Source: JBDNJM01 sp041687755
GTDB taxonomy: Bacteria > Planctomycetota > UBA1135 > GCA-002686595
Direction: 5' to 3'
Assembly: GCA_041687755.1 (NCBI GenBank)
Contig: JBDNJM010000023.1
Span: 62,001-126,000, forward strand
DNA: 64,000 nt
Positions 36,324 through 44,739 of this stretch are shown here, in pieces (the stretch's first letter is position 1; each line of letters begins with the position of its first letter). Below the pieces are notes generated by a model. The model made no database searches. It was not told the origin of the DNA and was given only the letters and a program-made list of their open reading frames with translations. A program made the translations under genes and the position numbers.

Positions 36324-37127
36324 GTGAAAAGCTGTCTTTATCGCGCGCGCGTTCGCCATCGCAGGTTCACGCCCAAGTCCCATGAGTTCGAAGTCGGTAC
36401 CTGGTTCCTGTACCTCGACCTGGCCGAGCTGGACCGCGTCTTTGCGGGGCGTTGGCTGTGGTCGGTCGAGCGCTTCAACATCGTGAGCTTCCGGCGCGCG
36501 GACTACCTGGGGCCGCGCGACCAGCCGCTCGACGAGGCCGTGCGTTTGGCGGTTGAGGGGGAGCTGGGCTTTCGGCCGGAGGGTCCGGTGCGCCTGTTGA
36601 CGACTCCGCGCGTGCTCGGGGTGGGCTTCAACCCCGTCTCGTTCTACTACTGCTTTGAAGCGGACGGGGAGACGCTCGCAGCGGTCGTCTCGGAGATCAC
36701 GAATACACCCTGGAAGGAGCGGCGGGCGTATGTTCACGATGCCCGTGCCGCGGGCGGGCGGGGCGGACCGTTCGAGTTCGAGAAGGACTTCCACGTCTCG
36801 CCATTCATTGACATGGACGTCGATTACCGCTGGGTATTCAGAAATCCGGGACCGCGTCTAAGTGTGCACATGGATGATCTGCAGCGCGGGGCGCTCAAGC
36901 CGGGGGTGGCCCCAGGGGACCGCATTTTCGACGCTACCCTCAGCGCGGAGCGGCGTGAGCTGACCGGCTGGACGCTGGCGTGGGTGCTGGTCCGTTATCC
37001 GTGGCTGCCCGTGAAAGTGCTCCTCGTGATTTACCTCCAAGCCCTGCTGCTGTTCTTCAAGCGCGTCCCGTTCTTCACGCACCCGACCAAGCGCGCGAGC
37101 GTCGGGCCCGGAGGGCCGCTGTCATGA
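36324..37127 (+). CDS. DUF1365 family protein
   Basis: A 267-residue protein from GTG 36324. SCLYRARVRHRRFTPKSHEF, VERFNIVSFRRADYLGPRD, LGVGFNPVSFYYCFEADG and the ending ALLLFFKRVPFFTHPTK are the DUF1365 blocks; the C-terminal part is hydrophobic and may associate with the membrane. Function is unproven, but DUF1365 almost always sits between COG2907 and a cyclopropane synthase, as here, so it likely acts on the same lipid. Its stop overlaps the next start (ATGA). Confidence 0.88.
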   Translation: MKSCLYRARVRHRRFTPKSHEFEVGTWFLYLDLAELDRVFAGRWLWSVERFNIVSFRRADYLGPRDQPLDEAVRLAVEGELGFRPEGPVRLLTTPRVLGVGFNPVSFYYCFEADGETLAAVVSEITNTPWKERRAYVHDARAAGGRGGPFEFEKDFHVSPFIDMDVDYRWVFRNPGPRLSVHMDDLQRGALKPGVAPGDRIFDATLSAERRELTGWTLAWVLVRYPWLPVKVLLVIYLQALLLFFKRVPFFTHPTKRASVGPGGPLS

Positions 37128-38431
37128 AGACGGACCGCCAGGCCCTCCGCAAGGTCACCGATTCGGGCGCTGCCGCGCCCGTGAGCGCGACTGCACCGCC
37201 GATCGTGCATCGGGGCATGCTTGGGCGCGTCGTGGGTGGTGTGCTCAGCCGCCTGGCCGGACTGCGCGGGGGGCAGCTGGTGTTCGTCGACGGTGACATG
37301 CAGGCCCGCCTCGGCGTTCAGGTCAAGGGGCAGGCCGCCGCGCGGATCGAGGTGCGCGACCCCGAGTTCTGGTGGGCGGTTGCCCTGCGCGGATCGGTCG
37401 GTGCCGGAGAGTCCTACGGGAGCGGGCACTGGAGCACTCCAGATCTGACGGCCGTGGTGCGCCTGCTAAGCAGCAACCTCGAGGTGACCGACCAACTCGA
37501 GGGCGGGCTCGCGCGGGCGACGGTTCCCGCGCTGAAGCTCTACCACCGACTGCGCTCGAACAGTCGCGACGGTGCGCGACGCAACATCTCAGCCCACTAC
37601 GACCTAGGCAACGAGTTCTTCGACCTGCTGCTCGACGAGACGATGATGTATTCGGCGGGTATCTACGAGAGCGAGACGTCGTCGCTGCACGAGGCACAGT
37701 TGGCGAAACTGCGGCGCATCGGCCGCAAGCTGCGCCTTGGGCCCGAGGATCATCTGCTGGAGATCGGCACCGGATGGGGCGGGATGGCCCTGTTGGCGGC
37801 CGAGGAGTTCGGCTGCCGGGTGACTACGACGACCATCAGCGAGCGCCAGCACGAGCGCGCGGTCGAACGTATCCGGGCGGCAGGCCTGGAAGAGCGAGTG
37901 ACCGTTCTGTTCCAGGACTACCGGGATCTCCGGGGAGAGTTCACGAAGCTCGTCTCGATCGAGATGGTCGAGGCGATCGGTTGGCGCCAGTACCCGAGCT
38001 ACCTGGTGGCCATCTCGCGACTCCTGAGGTCCGATGGACTCGCGTTGGTGCAGGCGATCACGATTCAAGACCACCGCTTCGAGCGTGCGAAGCGCTCGGT
38101 GGACTTCATCCAGCGGCACATTTTTCCCGGCTCGTGCATTCCTTCGATCGCGGCGCTGACCGCGGCGATGGCGAAGCACTCGGATCTGCGCCTCGCGCAC
38201 CTCGAAGACCTCACGCCTCACTACGCCCGCACCCTGCGCGACTGGCGCGAGAACCTGACGCGCAACGCCGCGGGGATCCGGCGGCTGGGGCACGACGAGG
38301 AGTTCTTGCGGATTTGGGAATTTTACCTGTGCTATTGCGAGGGCGGGTTCCAGGAGCGCGCAATCCACGATGTGCACCTGCTGTTCGCCAAGCCGGGCGA
38401 TCGAACGGGGCCCCTGCTGCCGAGCCTTTAA
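37124..38431 (+). CDS. Cyclopropane-fatty-acyl-phospholipid synthase family protein
   Basis: A 435-residue class I SAM methyltransferase. The N-terminal lipid-binding domain (about 25-130) is followed by NISAHYDLGNEFFDLLLDET and MMYSAGIYE, SAM motif EIGTGWGGMALLAAEEFG, and SIEMVEAIGWRQYPSYLVAI, all standard for the family, which methylenates or methylates double bonds of membrane acyl chains. Bicarbonate-site and active residues were not checked one by one. Terminal gene of the lipid cluster; a repeat element follows after about 90 bp. Confidence 0.9.
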   Translation: MKTDRQALRKVTDSGAAAPVSATAPPIVHRGMLGRVVGGVLSRLAGLRGGQLVFVDGDMQARLGVQVKGQAAARIEVRDPEFWWAVALRGSVGAGESYGSGHWSTPDLTAVVRLLSSNLEVTDQLEGGLARATVPALKLYHRLRSNSRDGARRNISAHYDLGNEFFDLLLDETMMYSAGIYESETSSLHEAQLAKLRRIGRKLRLGPEDHLLEIGTGWGGMALLAAEEFGCRVTTTTISERQHERAVERIRAAGLEERVTVLFQDYRDLRGEFTKLVSIEMVEAIGWRQYPSYLVAISRLLRSDGLALVQAITIQDHRFERAKRSVDFIQRHIFPGSCIPSIAALTAAMAKHSDLRLAHLEDLTPHYARTLRDWRENLTRNAAGIRRLGHDEEFLRIWEFYLCYCEGGFQERAIHDVHLLFAKPGDRTGPLLPSL

Positions 38432-38518
38432 GGTTTCCGCTTGGGGGGCTGGGCGGCCCCAGGGGTCAGCCCAGCAAGGGACGGGTTTCGGCGGGCTCGT
38501 AGCGCGGTGGCGGGGGCT

Positions 38519-38700
38519 GAGATGCTGTGAAAAGATGGCGCTGCCCGGCCGGATGGCCTCCCAGTTGCCTTTGGGCCCGTCGCCTTGCGGCGCTGCGGTG
38601 CCCATTTGCCCATCGCCTTGCGGCGCTGCGGTGCCCATTTGCCCATCGCCTTGCGGCGCTGGAGCGGACGACCCGTGAACCGATTGCGCGAGGCGCAATG
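38519..38700 (+). repeat. Dispersed gene-end element, copy at 38.5 kb
   Basis: Begins GAGATGCTGTGAAAAGATGG, continues with CTCCCAGTTGCCTTTGGGCC and then two near-identical 33-bp units (CGCCTTGCGGCGCTGCGGTG plus CCCATTTGCCCAT) ending GGCGCTGGAGCGG. Same orientation as the upstream gene, as in every other copy. Confidence 0.8.
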
Positions 38701-38711
38701 ATCCACTCATC

Positions 38712-39222
38712 GTGAGAAGTGAGCGGGGGGCGCGATAAAATCTGTGATGGGGAGCTCAGTCCTCAGCTCCGAGCACCGTGTGGGGCGCTCTCTCCTGGGC
38801 TTGTCGAGCTTCTAAGCTCAACGTCTGACAGGCGGGAAGGGCGTCTATCCAGGGCCGGTGGTCCTGCACCTAGAGGAAGTTCGAGAATTGGGGTTCCCGA
38901 AGGTTTGTCAAGGAATTACAACCAGAAGTGTTCTGCGCAAGGTGGAAACCCTAGATGAAGGGCCTTTAAGGCCTCTCTGGGACGGGGCGAATGTAGCGAT
39001 TGTGTACTAAACAGGCAGGGTCGTCCCTCGGATGAGCAGGGTGGATATACCGTGAGTAGGCGAACTGCCCCGGGTTTGAACCGGGGTGCCTGCCGCATCG
39101 CTCAAAATGCTTGCCGTCCGGACCACCCCGGTGGATCAGCCCATGACCCCCAAACGACCCCACACCATTCCGATGCCCCCCTCGCCCGCGACTCCTGGCC
39201 AAGTTCGTGGGGGGGCGTACTA
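38712..39222. other. Intergenic region of lower GC with several small palindromes
   Basis: No supported gene over about 500 bp. Base composition drops relative to the flanks (stretches such as AAGGAATTACAACCAGAAGT). Small palindromes include GAGCTTctAAGCTC near 38810 and GGCCTTTAAGGCC near 38963. A CCCCGGGTTTGAACCGGGG hairpin at 39067-39085 reads as a tRNA-like T-arm on the minus strand, but no full tRNA could be folded. Could hold an unrecognised structured RNA or the upstream control region of the LuxR gene. Confidence 0.4.
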
Positions 39223-39921
39223 ATGGCGCTCCAGATGGGGTCGGACCCCCAGGTGACCATCCTCGAGCCGGATCGCCAGCGCGCGCTCGCCCTGCAGGCG
39301 GCGCTTGAGTCTGCTGGGTTGCGCGTCGAGACCCCGGCGGATCCGAGCGGCAGCTTCGAGCTGCGGCAGGGGGTGACGCCGCACTGTTTCCTTCAGAGCG
39401 CACGCCTGTTTGAGGCGGCCGGACGCATTAGCCTGGCCCACAGTGCCGACGCCGACCTGCGCCCCAGCGTCGTCGTGCTGCTCGAAGAACCTTCCGTCCC
39501 GGTCGCGGTGCGCGCGATGCGCGTCGGCGCCGTGGACGTCGTGGTTTTGCCCGCGAGCCACGAGGACGTTGTCGGGGCCGTGCGTCGCGCGCTTGAGCAG
39601 GACGGTGCTCGAAGGGAGCACGCGATCTTCCGCATGGAGGCCAAGCGACGGCTGGACGCGCTCTCGCGTCGCGAGCGGCAGGTGCTGCATCTGGTGCTTG
39701 AGGGCTGCTCGAACAAGCTGATGGCGGAGAAGCTCGAGGTGAGCATCAAGACCATCGAGGCGCACCGCGCGAATCTGATGCGCAAGAGCGGCTGCAAGTC
39801 CGTGTCCGCGCTGGTCAAGCTCGCGATCCTCGCAGGCGAGGGCAATGCCGCGGACGGGCTGGGCCTGGGCGACACCTCGAACGATGACCGGATCTCGAGC
39901 CCCTCGGAGAGCGGGATCTGA
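39223..39921 (+). CDS. LuxR-family regulator with a degenerate receiver domain
   Basis: A 232-residue protein of FixJ layout. The C-terminal HTH is canonical (LSRRERQVLHLVLEGCSNKL, VSIKTIEAHRANLMRKSGCK). The N-terminal receiver-like domain starts VTILEPDRQRALALQAALES, but the acidic pair is reduced to E and D, the strand that should carry the phospho-accepting Asp is missing, and the conserved Lys is replaced (VVVLPASHEDV). The VAVRAMRVGAVD stretch betrays FixJ ancestry. So activity is probably not controlled by phosphorylation. Adjacent lower-GC region may hold its target site. Targets unknown. Confidence 0.82.
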   Translation: MALQMGSDPQVTILEPDRQRALALQAALESAGLRVETPADPSGSFELRQGVTPHCFLQSARLFEAAGRISLAHSADADLRPSVVVLLEEPSVPVAVRAMRVGAVDVVVLPASHEDVVGAVRRALEQDGARREHAIFRMEAKRRLDALSRRERQVLHLVLEGCSNKLMAEKLEVSIKTIEAHRANLMRKSGCKSVSALVKLAILAGEGNAADGLGLGDTSNDDRISSPSESGI

Positions 39922-39998
39922 CAGGAGAGCTTCCGGAACGTCGGTAAGGGCGGGGCAACGAGCCAGGCAGCAGGTGCTGCCCAGCTCGCTTCTTAGGC

Positions 39999-40925
39999 TC
40001 AGGGACGCTCGCGGAGACGTTCGAGCAGGCGTTGGGTGGCCAGGATTCCCTCGTGCTCGCTGAGTCGGGAGCCTTCGTACTCGATCCCGATGTATCCGCT
40101 GTAGCCGGCATCGCGGACGATACCGAGCATGCGCGCGTAGTCGGTCCCCGTCTCCTCTCCGGCCTCGTCGAAGTCGTGGCTCTTGGCGCTGACGGCCTTC
40201 GCGAAGGGCATCAGCTCTGCGACGCCCCGGTAGCGGTCGTACCAGCGGTCGCCGCTCACGCGGAAGTTCCCGAAGTCCGGGAGGCTGCCGACGCCGGCGT
40301 GATCGGCGCGCTCCAGCGTCTTGGCGAGCCACGCGCCGTCGGAGGAAGGACCCCCATGGTTTTCGACCAGGATCGACAGGTCGTAGTCGGCGCCGACGAC
40401 GGCGAGCTGGTGCAGGGAGTCCGCCGCGCGTCGGGAGTGCTCCTCGAGGTCGCCGTTGCCGCCCGCGTTGACGCGGATCGAGTGGCAGCCCAAAAAGCCG
40501 GCGGCCGCGATCCAGCGCACGTGCTTGAGCACCGCCGTGCGCCGCTCCGCGTCGTCCGCAGCGCCCAGCTGGCCCTCGCCGTCGACCATGATGAGCAAGC
40601 TCGTGACGCCGGCGTCGGCGCAGCGCTGCCGCAGCTGGCCGAGGTACTCGAAGTCGGTGGCCCGTCCACGGTAGAACGAGTTGACGTACTCCACGGCGCC
40701 GAGCCCGTAGCGCGAGCGCGTGATGGAGGGGAAGTCGAGCGGGTCGAGCTCGCCGGTGCCCAGCGTGCGGTGCAGCGACCACTGGGCGAGGGAGATCTCG
40801 AACGCCGGATCGCGCGCGGGCTGCGGGCGAGGGTCGGCCCCGCGCAGCTCGAGGGCGGCCGGGAACGAGGCGGGCAGGGCGAGGGCGCCGAGGGCGGCGG
40901 TGAGGAGGTCGCGTCGTGTGTTCAC
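39999..40925 (-). CDS. TAT-exported sugar phosphate isomerase/epimerase (TIM barrel)
   Basis: About 308 residues from GTG 40925, which puts the twin-arginine motif NTRRDLLTAALGALALPA right at the N-terminus; a TTG 9 bp upstream is possible. The AP-endonuclease-2-like barrel shows FEISLAQWSLHRTL, LSILVENHGG and GYIGIEYEGSRLSEHEGI with Glu/His/Asp metal-ligand candidates. Periplasmic sugar or sugar-acid metabolism is likely, as for many planctomycete homologues. Paired divergently with the cytoplasmic relative at 41289. Confidence 0.85.
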   Translation of the reverse strand: MNTRRDLLTAALGALALPASFPAALELRGADPRPQPARDPAFEISLAQWSLHRTLGTGELDPLDFPSITRSRYGLGAVEYVNSFYRGRATDFEYLGQLRQRCADAGVTSLLIMVDGEGQLGAADDAERRTAVLKHVRWIAAAGFLGCHSIRVNAGGNGDLEEHSRRAADSLHQLAVVGADYDLSILVENHGGPSSDGAWLAKTLERADHAGVGSLPDFGNFRVSGDRWYDRYRGVAELMPFAKAVSAKSHDFDEAGEETGTDYARMLGIVRDAGYSGYIGIEYEGSRLSEHEGILATQRLLERLRERP

Positions 40926-41288
40926 GAGGGCCAAGTTAGCGGATGGGGATGGTGACGGGGCGAAAGGGTGCGGTCCGCGTGCAACGTTGGCGCTGCGGGG
41001 AGCTCTCCCTGGGTGGGCGGGGGAGGCGGGTGGGTTCGAGGGGGCCAGCGGGGCCCGCTCGCCGCGGATCCTCCCCGAACTCTCCTCCTAACCTGCCCGT
41101 CCCCGGAGTTCGCCGGCCGATTCGGCCGCTGCGGGGCGTCGGGCTCACGGGCTACCATGCCGCCCCACCGCATCGCTGCCGGATCTAGGGCCGCCATCGC
41201 CGGGCCCGTTCGGATCGGGCGCTGGACGCCGCGACTCGCGCTGCTCGACTCCCCTCCACATCGCTCAGGCCCCTGTGGCCGAGGCCCC
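40926..41288. other. Divergent intergenic region
   Basis: About 360 bp between two divergent sugar-isomerase genes, presumably holding both promoters. GC-rich throughout; no repeats, hairpins or consensus promoter recognised. Frames through it show no conserved protein features. Confidence 0.4.
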
Positions 41289-42140
41289 ATGACTCAGTTC
41301 GGCGTTTGCTCCTGGTCGCTCCAGCCCGCTTCTCCCTCGGAACTCGTCGCCGGTCTCGAGGCCGCGGGGGTTCGCGCGTGCCAGCTGGCGCTCGATCCGC
41401 TGCTCAGCGGGCAGCACGGGGTCGGGGAGACGCGGCGGGCGCTCGAGGCCGCGGGTATCACGGTGCTGTCGGGGATGATGGGCACGCTCGGTGAGGACTA
41501 CAGCACGCTGGAGTCGATCGCTCGGACCGGGGGCTTGAGGCCCGACGAGCACTGGTCCGCGAACCTGGCGGCGGCTGGCGAGATTGCTTCTCTCAGCGCG
41601 GAGCTGGGGCTGTCTTTGGTCACGATGCACGCGGGCTTCTTGCCGCATGAGCGGGGGGACGCGGAGCGCGGTGTGTTGCTCGAGCGACTGCGGCAGGTCG
41701 CGCGGTTGTTTGCTCAACGCGGCGTTCGGCTGGGGCTCGAGACCGGGCAGGAGTCGGCGGAGACGCTCTCAGGCGTTCTCGAGGAGCTCGGGGAGGACAA
41801 CGTCGGGGTGAACTTCGATCCCGCGAACATGCTGCTTTACGGGATGGGCGATCCGGTCGCGGCGCTCGAGGCGTTGGCGCCGCACGTGCTGCAGATCCAC
41901 GTGAAGGACGCGACTCCCGCGGAGCGGCCTGGGCAGTGGGGGCTCGAGGTGCCCGCGGGGGAAGGGGCGGTGGACTGGACGGCCTTCTTCGACGCGCTGC
42001 GCGACCGTTCGCTCGACGTCGATCTGGTGATCGAGCGCGAGGCGGGGGAGCAACGGGTCGCTGACATAGCGACGGCGGCGCAGTTGGTCGAGCGCGAGCT
42101 GCAGCGCATCGGTCGGTCGATCTCGGGGGCTGGGCAATGA
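41289..42140 (+). CDS. Sugar phosphate isomerase/epimerase (TIM barrel), cytoplasmic
   Basis: A 283-residue protein of the xylose-isomerase-like barrel family. FGVCSWSLQPASPSELVAGL is a typical first strand; Glu in LGLETGQESAE, Asp in NVGVNFDPANML, His in LQIHVKDA and the late Glu in LVIEREAG are plausible metal ligands. CCCC precedes ATG 41289. The stop overlaps the next start (ATGA), so it works with the Gfo/Idh/MocA dehydrogenase in one pathway, probably of a sugar or inositol derivative. Confidence 0.88.
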   Translation: MTQFGVCSWSLQPASPSELVAGLEAAGVRACQLALDPLLSGQHGVGETRRALEAAGITVLSGMMGTLGEDYSTLESIARTGGLRPDEHWSANLAAAGEIASLSAELGLSLVTMHAGFLPHERGDAERGVLLERLRQVARLFAQRGVRLGLETGQESAETLSGVLEELGEDNVGVNFDPANMLLYGMGDPVAALEALAPHVLQIHVKDATPAERPGQWGLEVPAGEGAVDWTAFFDALRDRSLDVDLVIEREAGEQRVADIATAAQLVERELQRIGRSISGAGQ

Positions 42141-43168
42141 GTGCGGCCGCCGGACGGTTCGAGGGGCTCACCGAGCCGGTGCGGGTTGGCGTGTGCGGGC
42201 TCGGGTTCATGGGCCGGACGCACCTCTCGGCCCTGGCTCGGGCGCGTCAGGACGGGGCGCAGAACGTGATTGCGGCCGTCGCCGATCGCAACGCCCACCG
42301 GCGCGCAGGTCAGCTCGACGCGGGCGGGAACCTTGAGACGACCTCTGGGGATGCGGAGCTGTTCGATCCGCTGGCGGTGGAGGCGTTCTCGGACCCGTTC
42401 GAGCTGGTCGCGCGGGCGCAGGTCGACCTAGTGACGATCGCGACGCCGACCGACACTCACGTGCCGTTGGCGCTGGCCGCCCTTGAGGCGGGCCTGCACG
42501 TGCTGCTCGAGAAACCGGTCGCGCTGCGCTCCAGCGAGGTTCGGCGGCTGCGGGACGCCGCGGCGTCGAGCGACCGGGTCTGCATGCCGGCCATGTGCAT
42601 CCGGTTCTGGCCGGGCTGGGAAGACCTGCAACGCACCATCGCCGAGGGGACCCACGGGCGGCTCAAGACGCTCGCGATCCGCCGGCTGGCGTCCCGACCC
42701 GACTGGAATCCGGGCTTCTACAGCGATCCGAAGAGGACCGGGGGCGCGCTGTTTGACCTCCACGTGCACGACGTGGACTTCGTGCGCTTCTGCCTGGGCG
42801 AGCCGCAGGGGGTCCAGGTCTGTGGCCATCTCGACCACGTGTTCGCGAGCTACGACTTTGGTGCCGACGGGCCGGACGCGGTCGTCGTCGAGGGCGGCTG
42901 GGACCACGCGCCCGGCTACCCGTTCCAAATGGGCTACACCGCGGTGTTCGAGGGCGCGACGCAGGACTACGACGTGCGGCGCGAGGACCCGCTGCTGGAG
43001 TTCGGCGCGGAGGGGGAGCGGGTCGTGCCGCTCGATTCGCGCAACGGGTACGAGCTGGAAGTTGCGCATCTGCTCAGCAGCCTGGCGGCCGGCGAGCGCC
43101 CGCGGGTCGATCTGGACGAGGCCCTCAAAACGACTGAGCTGCTCGAGCGCGAGCGCGAGCAGCTCTGA
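42137..43168 (+). CDS. Gfo/Idh/MocA family oxidoreductase, cytoplasmic
   Basis: A 343-residue NAD(P)-dependent sugar dehydrogenase. The Rossmann motif GVCGLGFMGRTHLSAL, then TIATPTDTHVPLALAALEAG and LLEKPVAL with the catalytic Lys (EKP), and GGALFDLHVHDVDFVRFCLG in the C-terminal domain with the His/Asp pair. Overlaps the sugar isomerase by 4 bp. The pair likely oxidises and isomerises a sugar as in other oxidation-rearrangement routes; substrate unknown. Confidence 0.9.
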   Translation: MSAAAGRFEGLTEPVRVGVCGLGFMGRTHLSALARARQDGAQNVIAAVADRNAHRRAGQLDAGGNLETTSGDAELFDPLAVEAFSDPFELVARAQVDLVTIATPTDTHVPLALAALEAGLHVLLEKPVALRSSEVRRLRDAAASSDRVCMPAMCIRFWPGWEDLQRTIAEGTHGRLKTLAIRRLASRPDWNPGFYSDPKRTGGALFDLHVHDVDFVRFCLGEPQGVQVCGHLDHVFASYDFGADGPDAVVVEGGWDHAPGYPFQMGYTAVFEGATQDYDVRREDPLLEFGAEGERVVPLDSRNGYELEVAHLLSSLAAGERPRVDLDEALKTTELLEREREQL

Positions 43169-43223
43169 ACGGAGTCGGCGCCCCGTCGGCTCCTGCAGGA
43201 GTCGGCGCGGCCGATGCTAGGCC

Positions 43224-44555
43224 CTAGGCGAAGGGCGTCTTCCCCGGCACGGCAACCGGGTTGGGGGTGTAGCTGCCGAAGTCGACGACGTCCGGTCCGA
43301 GGCGCTCTTCGGACTGCATGGCCTGCTCCCAGGTGATCTTGCGGCCGGTCGTCGCGGCGATGCGCGTCATGACGGAGAGCATCGTGCTGGTCGACATGCG
43401 CTTGCCGTCGTTGATCGGGCGCGCGTTGCGAATCGACGCGAACAGCTCGTCGTGCTCAGTCTGGTACATGTCGTTGTGCTCGCCTTCGTAGACCCACGTC
43501 TCCTTGCCGATCAACTCGTAGCGCGGCGTCCAGTTCTCGAGCACGCCGCGGCCGGCGTTGCCGAAGAAGTAGTCGTTGTTCTCGCCGTCGGAGTTGGCCC
43601 ACTGGCGGCACATGTGAAACCCCTTGGCGCCGTCCTCGTACTCGAACACGGCCGAGAAGTTGTCGAAGCAGTTGCCGGCCAGCTTGCCGGAGCGCGTGGA
43701 CTGGCCGCCGGTCGCGACCACGGAGAGCGGCGTGCTGTCGCCGAACGCCCAGGCCTGCATGTCGAGGCTGTGGCAGGCCTGCTCGGTGACGTGGTGGCCG
43801 GAGAGCCAGTCGAAGTGATGCCAGTTGCGCAGCTGCCACTCAACGTCGCTCCAGCCTTCCTGGCGCTCGTGGGTTCCAATCCAGCCCGTGTTGTAGTTGG
43901 TGTGCACGGCGTGCACGTCGCCGATCGCACCGGCGAGCAGCTCCTTGTACAGGGCGCGGTGCCCGGCCTTGTAGCGCCAGCAGAAGCCTGCAACGAGGGC
44001 AGTCCCTTGAGTCTGGGCCTTGGCGGCCGAGTCCATCACGCTGCGGACTCCGGGCACGTCCACGGCCATCGGCTTCTCTGCGAACACGTGCTTCTTCGCG
44101 TCCACGGCGTAGGCGAGCTGCTGCGGGCGGAAGCCGGGAGGGGTGCAGAGCAGCACGACGTCCACTCCGGAATCGATGACCTTGCGGTAGGCGTCGAAGC
44201 CCGTGTGGCGCCGTTCTTCGGCCACGTTGAGGCGGTCGGCTTGCTCCTCGCCGAGCGCGCCTTCGAGGCCGGCGAGGCAGCTGTCGATGCGCTCCGGGAG
44301 GGCGTCGCCGATCGACCACAGCTGCACCGTGCCTTCTTCGGCCAGCATGGCCTGAAGGGCAGCGCCGGTGCCGCGACCGCCGCAGCCGACCAGGCCGACC
44401 TTGAGCACCTTGTCAGGCGCGGGGTAGAGCGCGGCGAATTCGCCGTCCACGACGCGCCGCACCGAGGTGCAGCCGGAGGTCAGCGACAGGGCGCCGGCGG
44501 CGGCGCCACCGGCGAGGACGGTGCGGCGAGTCGGGGAGCTGGGGCGGATCGGCAT
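43224..44555 (-). CDS. TAT-exported Gfo/Idh/MocA family oxidoreductase
   Basis: A 443-residue periplasmic oxidoreductase. Twin-arginine signal (SPTRRTVLAGGAAAGALSLT) ending in SGC, so it may also be lipidated. Rossmann motif VGLVGCGGRGTGAALQAML, CTPPGFRPQQLAYAV and VFAEKPMAV carry the family signatures; HHVTEQACHSLDMQAWAFG is typical of the exported planctomycete subgroup. These enzymes carry bound cofactor through the TAT route. ATG 44555 is preferred over a TTG nine codons upstream because the TAT motif then sits at the expected distance. Convergent with the cytoplasmic homologue. Confidence 0.9.
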   Translation of the reverse strand: MPIRPSSPTRRTVLAGGAAAGALSLTSGCTSVRRVVDGEFAALYPAPDKVLKVGLVGCGGRGTGAALQAMLAEEGTVQLWSIGDALPERIDSCLAGLEGALGEEQADRLNVAEERRHTGFDAYRKVIDSGVDVVLLCTPPGFRPQQLAYAVDAKKHVFAEKPMAVDVPGVRSVMDSAAKAQTQGTALVAGFCWRYKAGHRALYKELLAGAIGDVHAVHTNYNTGWIGTHERQEGWSDVEWQLRNWHHFDWLSGHHVTEQACHSLDMQAWAFGDSTPLSVVATGGQSTRSGKLAGNCFDNFSAVFEYEDGAKGFHMCRQWANSDGENNDYFFGNAGRGVLENWTPRYELIGKETWVYEGEHNDMYQTEHDELFASIRNARPINDGKRMSTSTMLSVMTRIAATTGRKITWEQAMQSEERLGPDVVDFGSYTPNPVAVPGKTPFA

Positions 44556-44739
44556 CGGGAGGCGCGGGGTCAGAGGGGTCAAACAGGTGGTTGCACGAGT
44601 CTACCGGCCGACCTGGATCGTCGCTCGCGGTCGGTTCAGACCGGTCTCACGCCGCCGGGGGGGGGGCGCCCTGAGCGGCCCAAGTGGATGCCGGGTTCAG
44701 GCAGCGCTCTGCCGGCAGAGCCGTGCCGGCACCGCTGTT

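Noticed and set aside
36004..36327. A 107-codon gene
   Set aside because: It is the 33-bp repeat element read in frame (LADCLTALRLPLADCLAALR) with no other protein features.
39055..39150. Possible tRNA on the minus strand (perfect T-arm CCCCGGTTCAAACCCGGGG)
   Set aside because: No matching 5' acceptor strand, no D-arm, and the candidate anticodon stem does not pair with a seven-base loop.
38712..39222. tmRNA, RNase P RNA or SRP RNA in the low-GC region
   Set aside because: None of the conserved cores (tmRNA tag and ends, RNase P P4 sequence, SRP GGAAG-type core in context) could be found.
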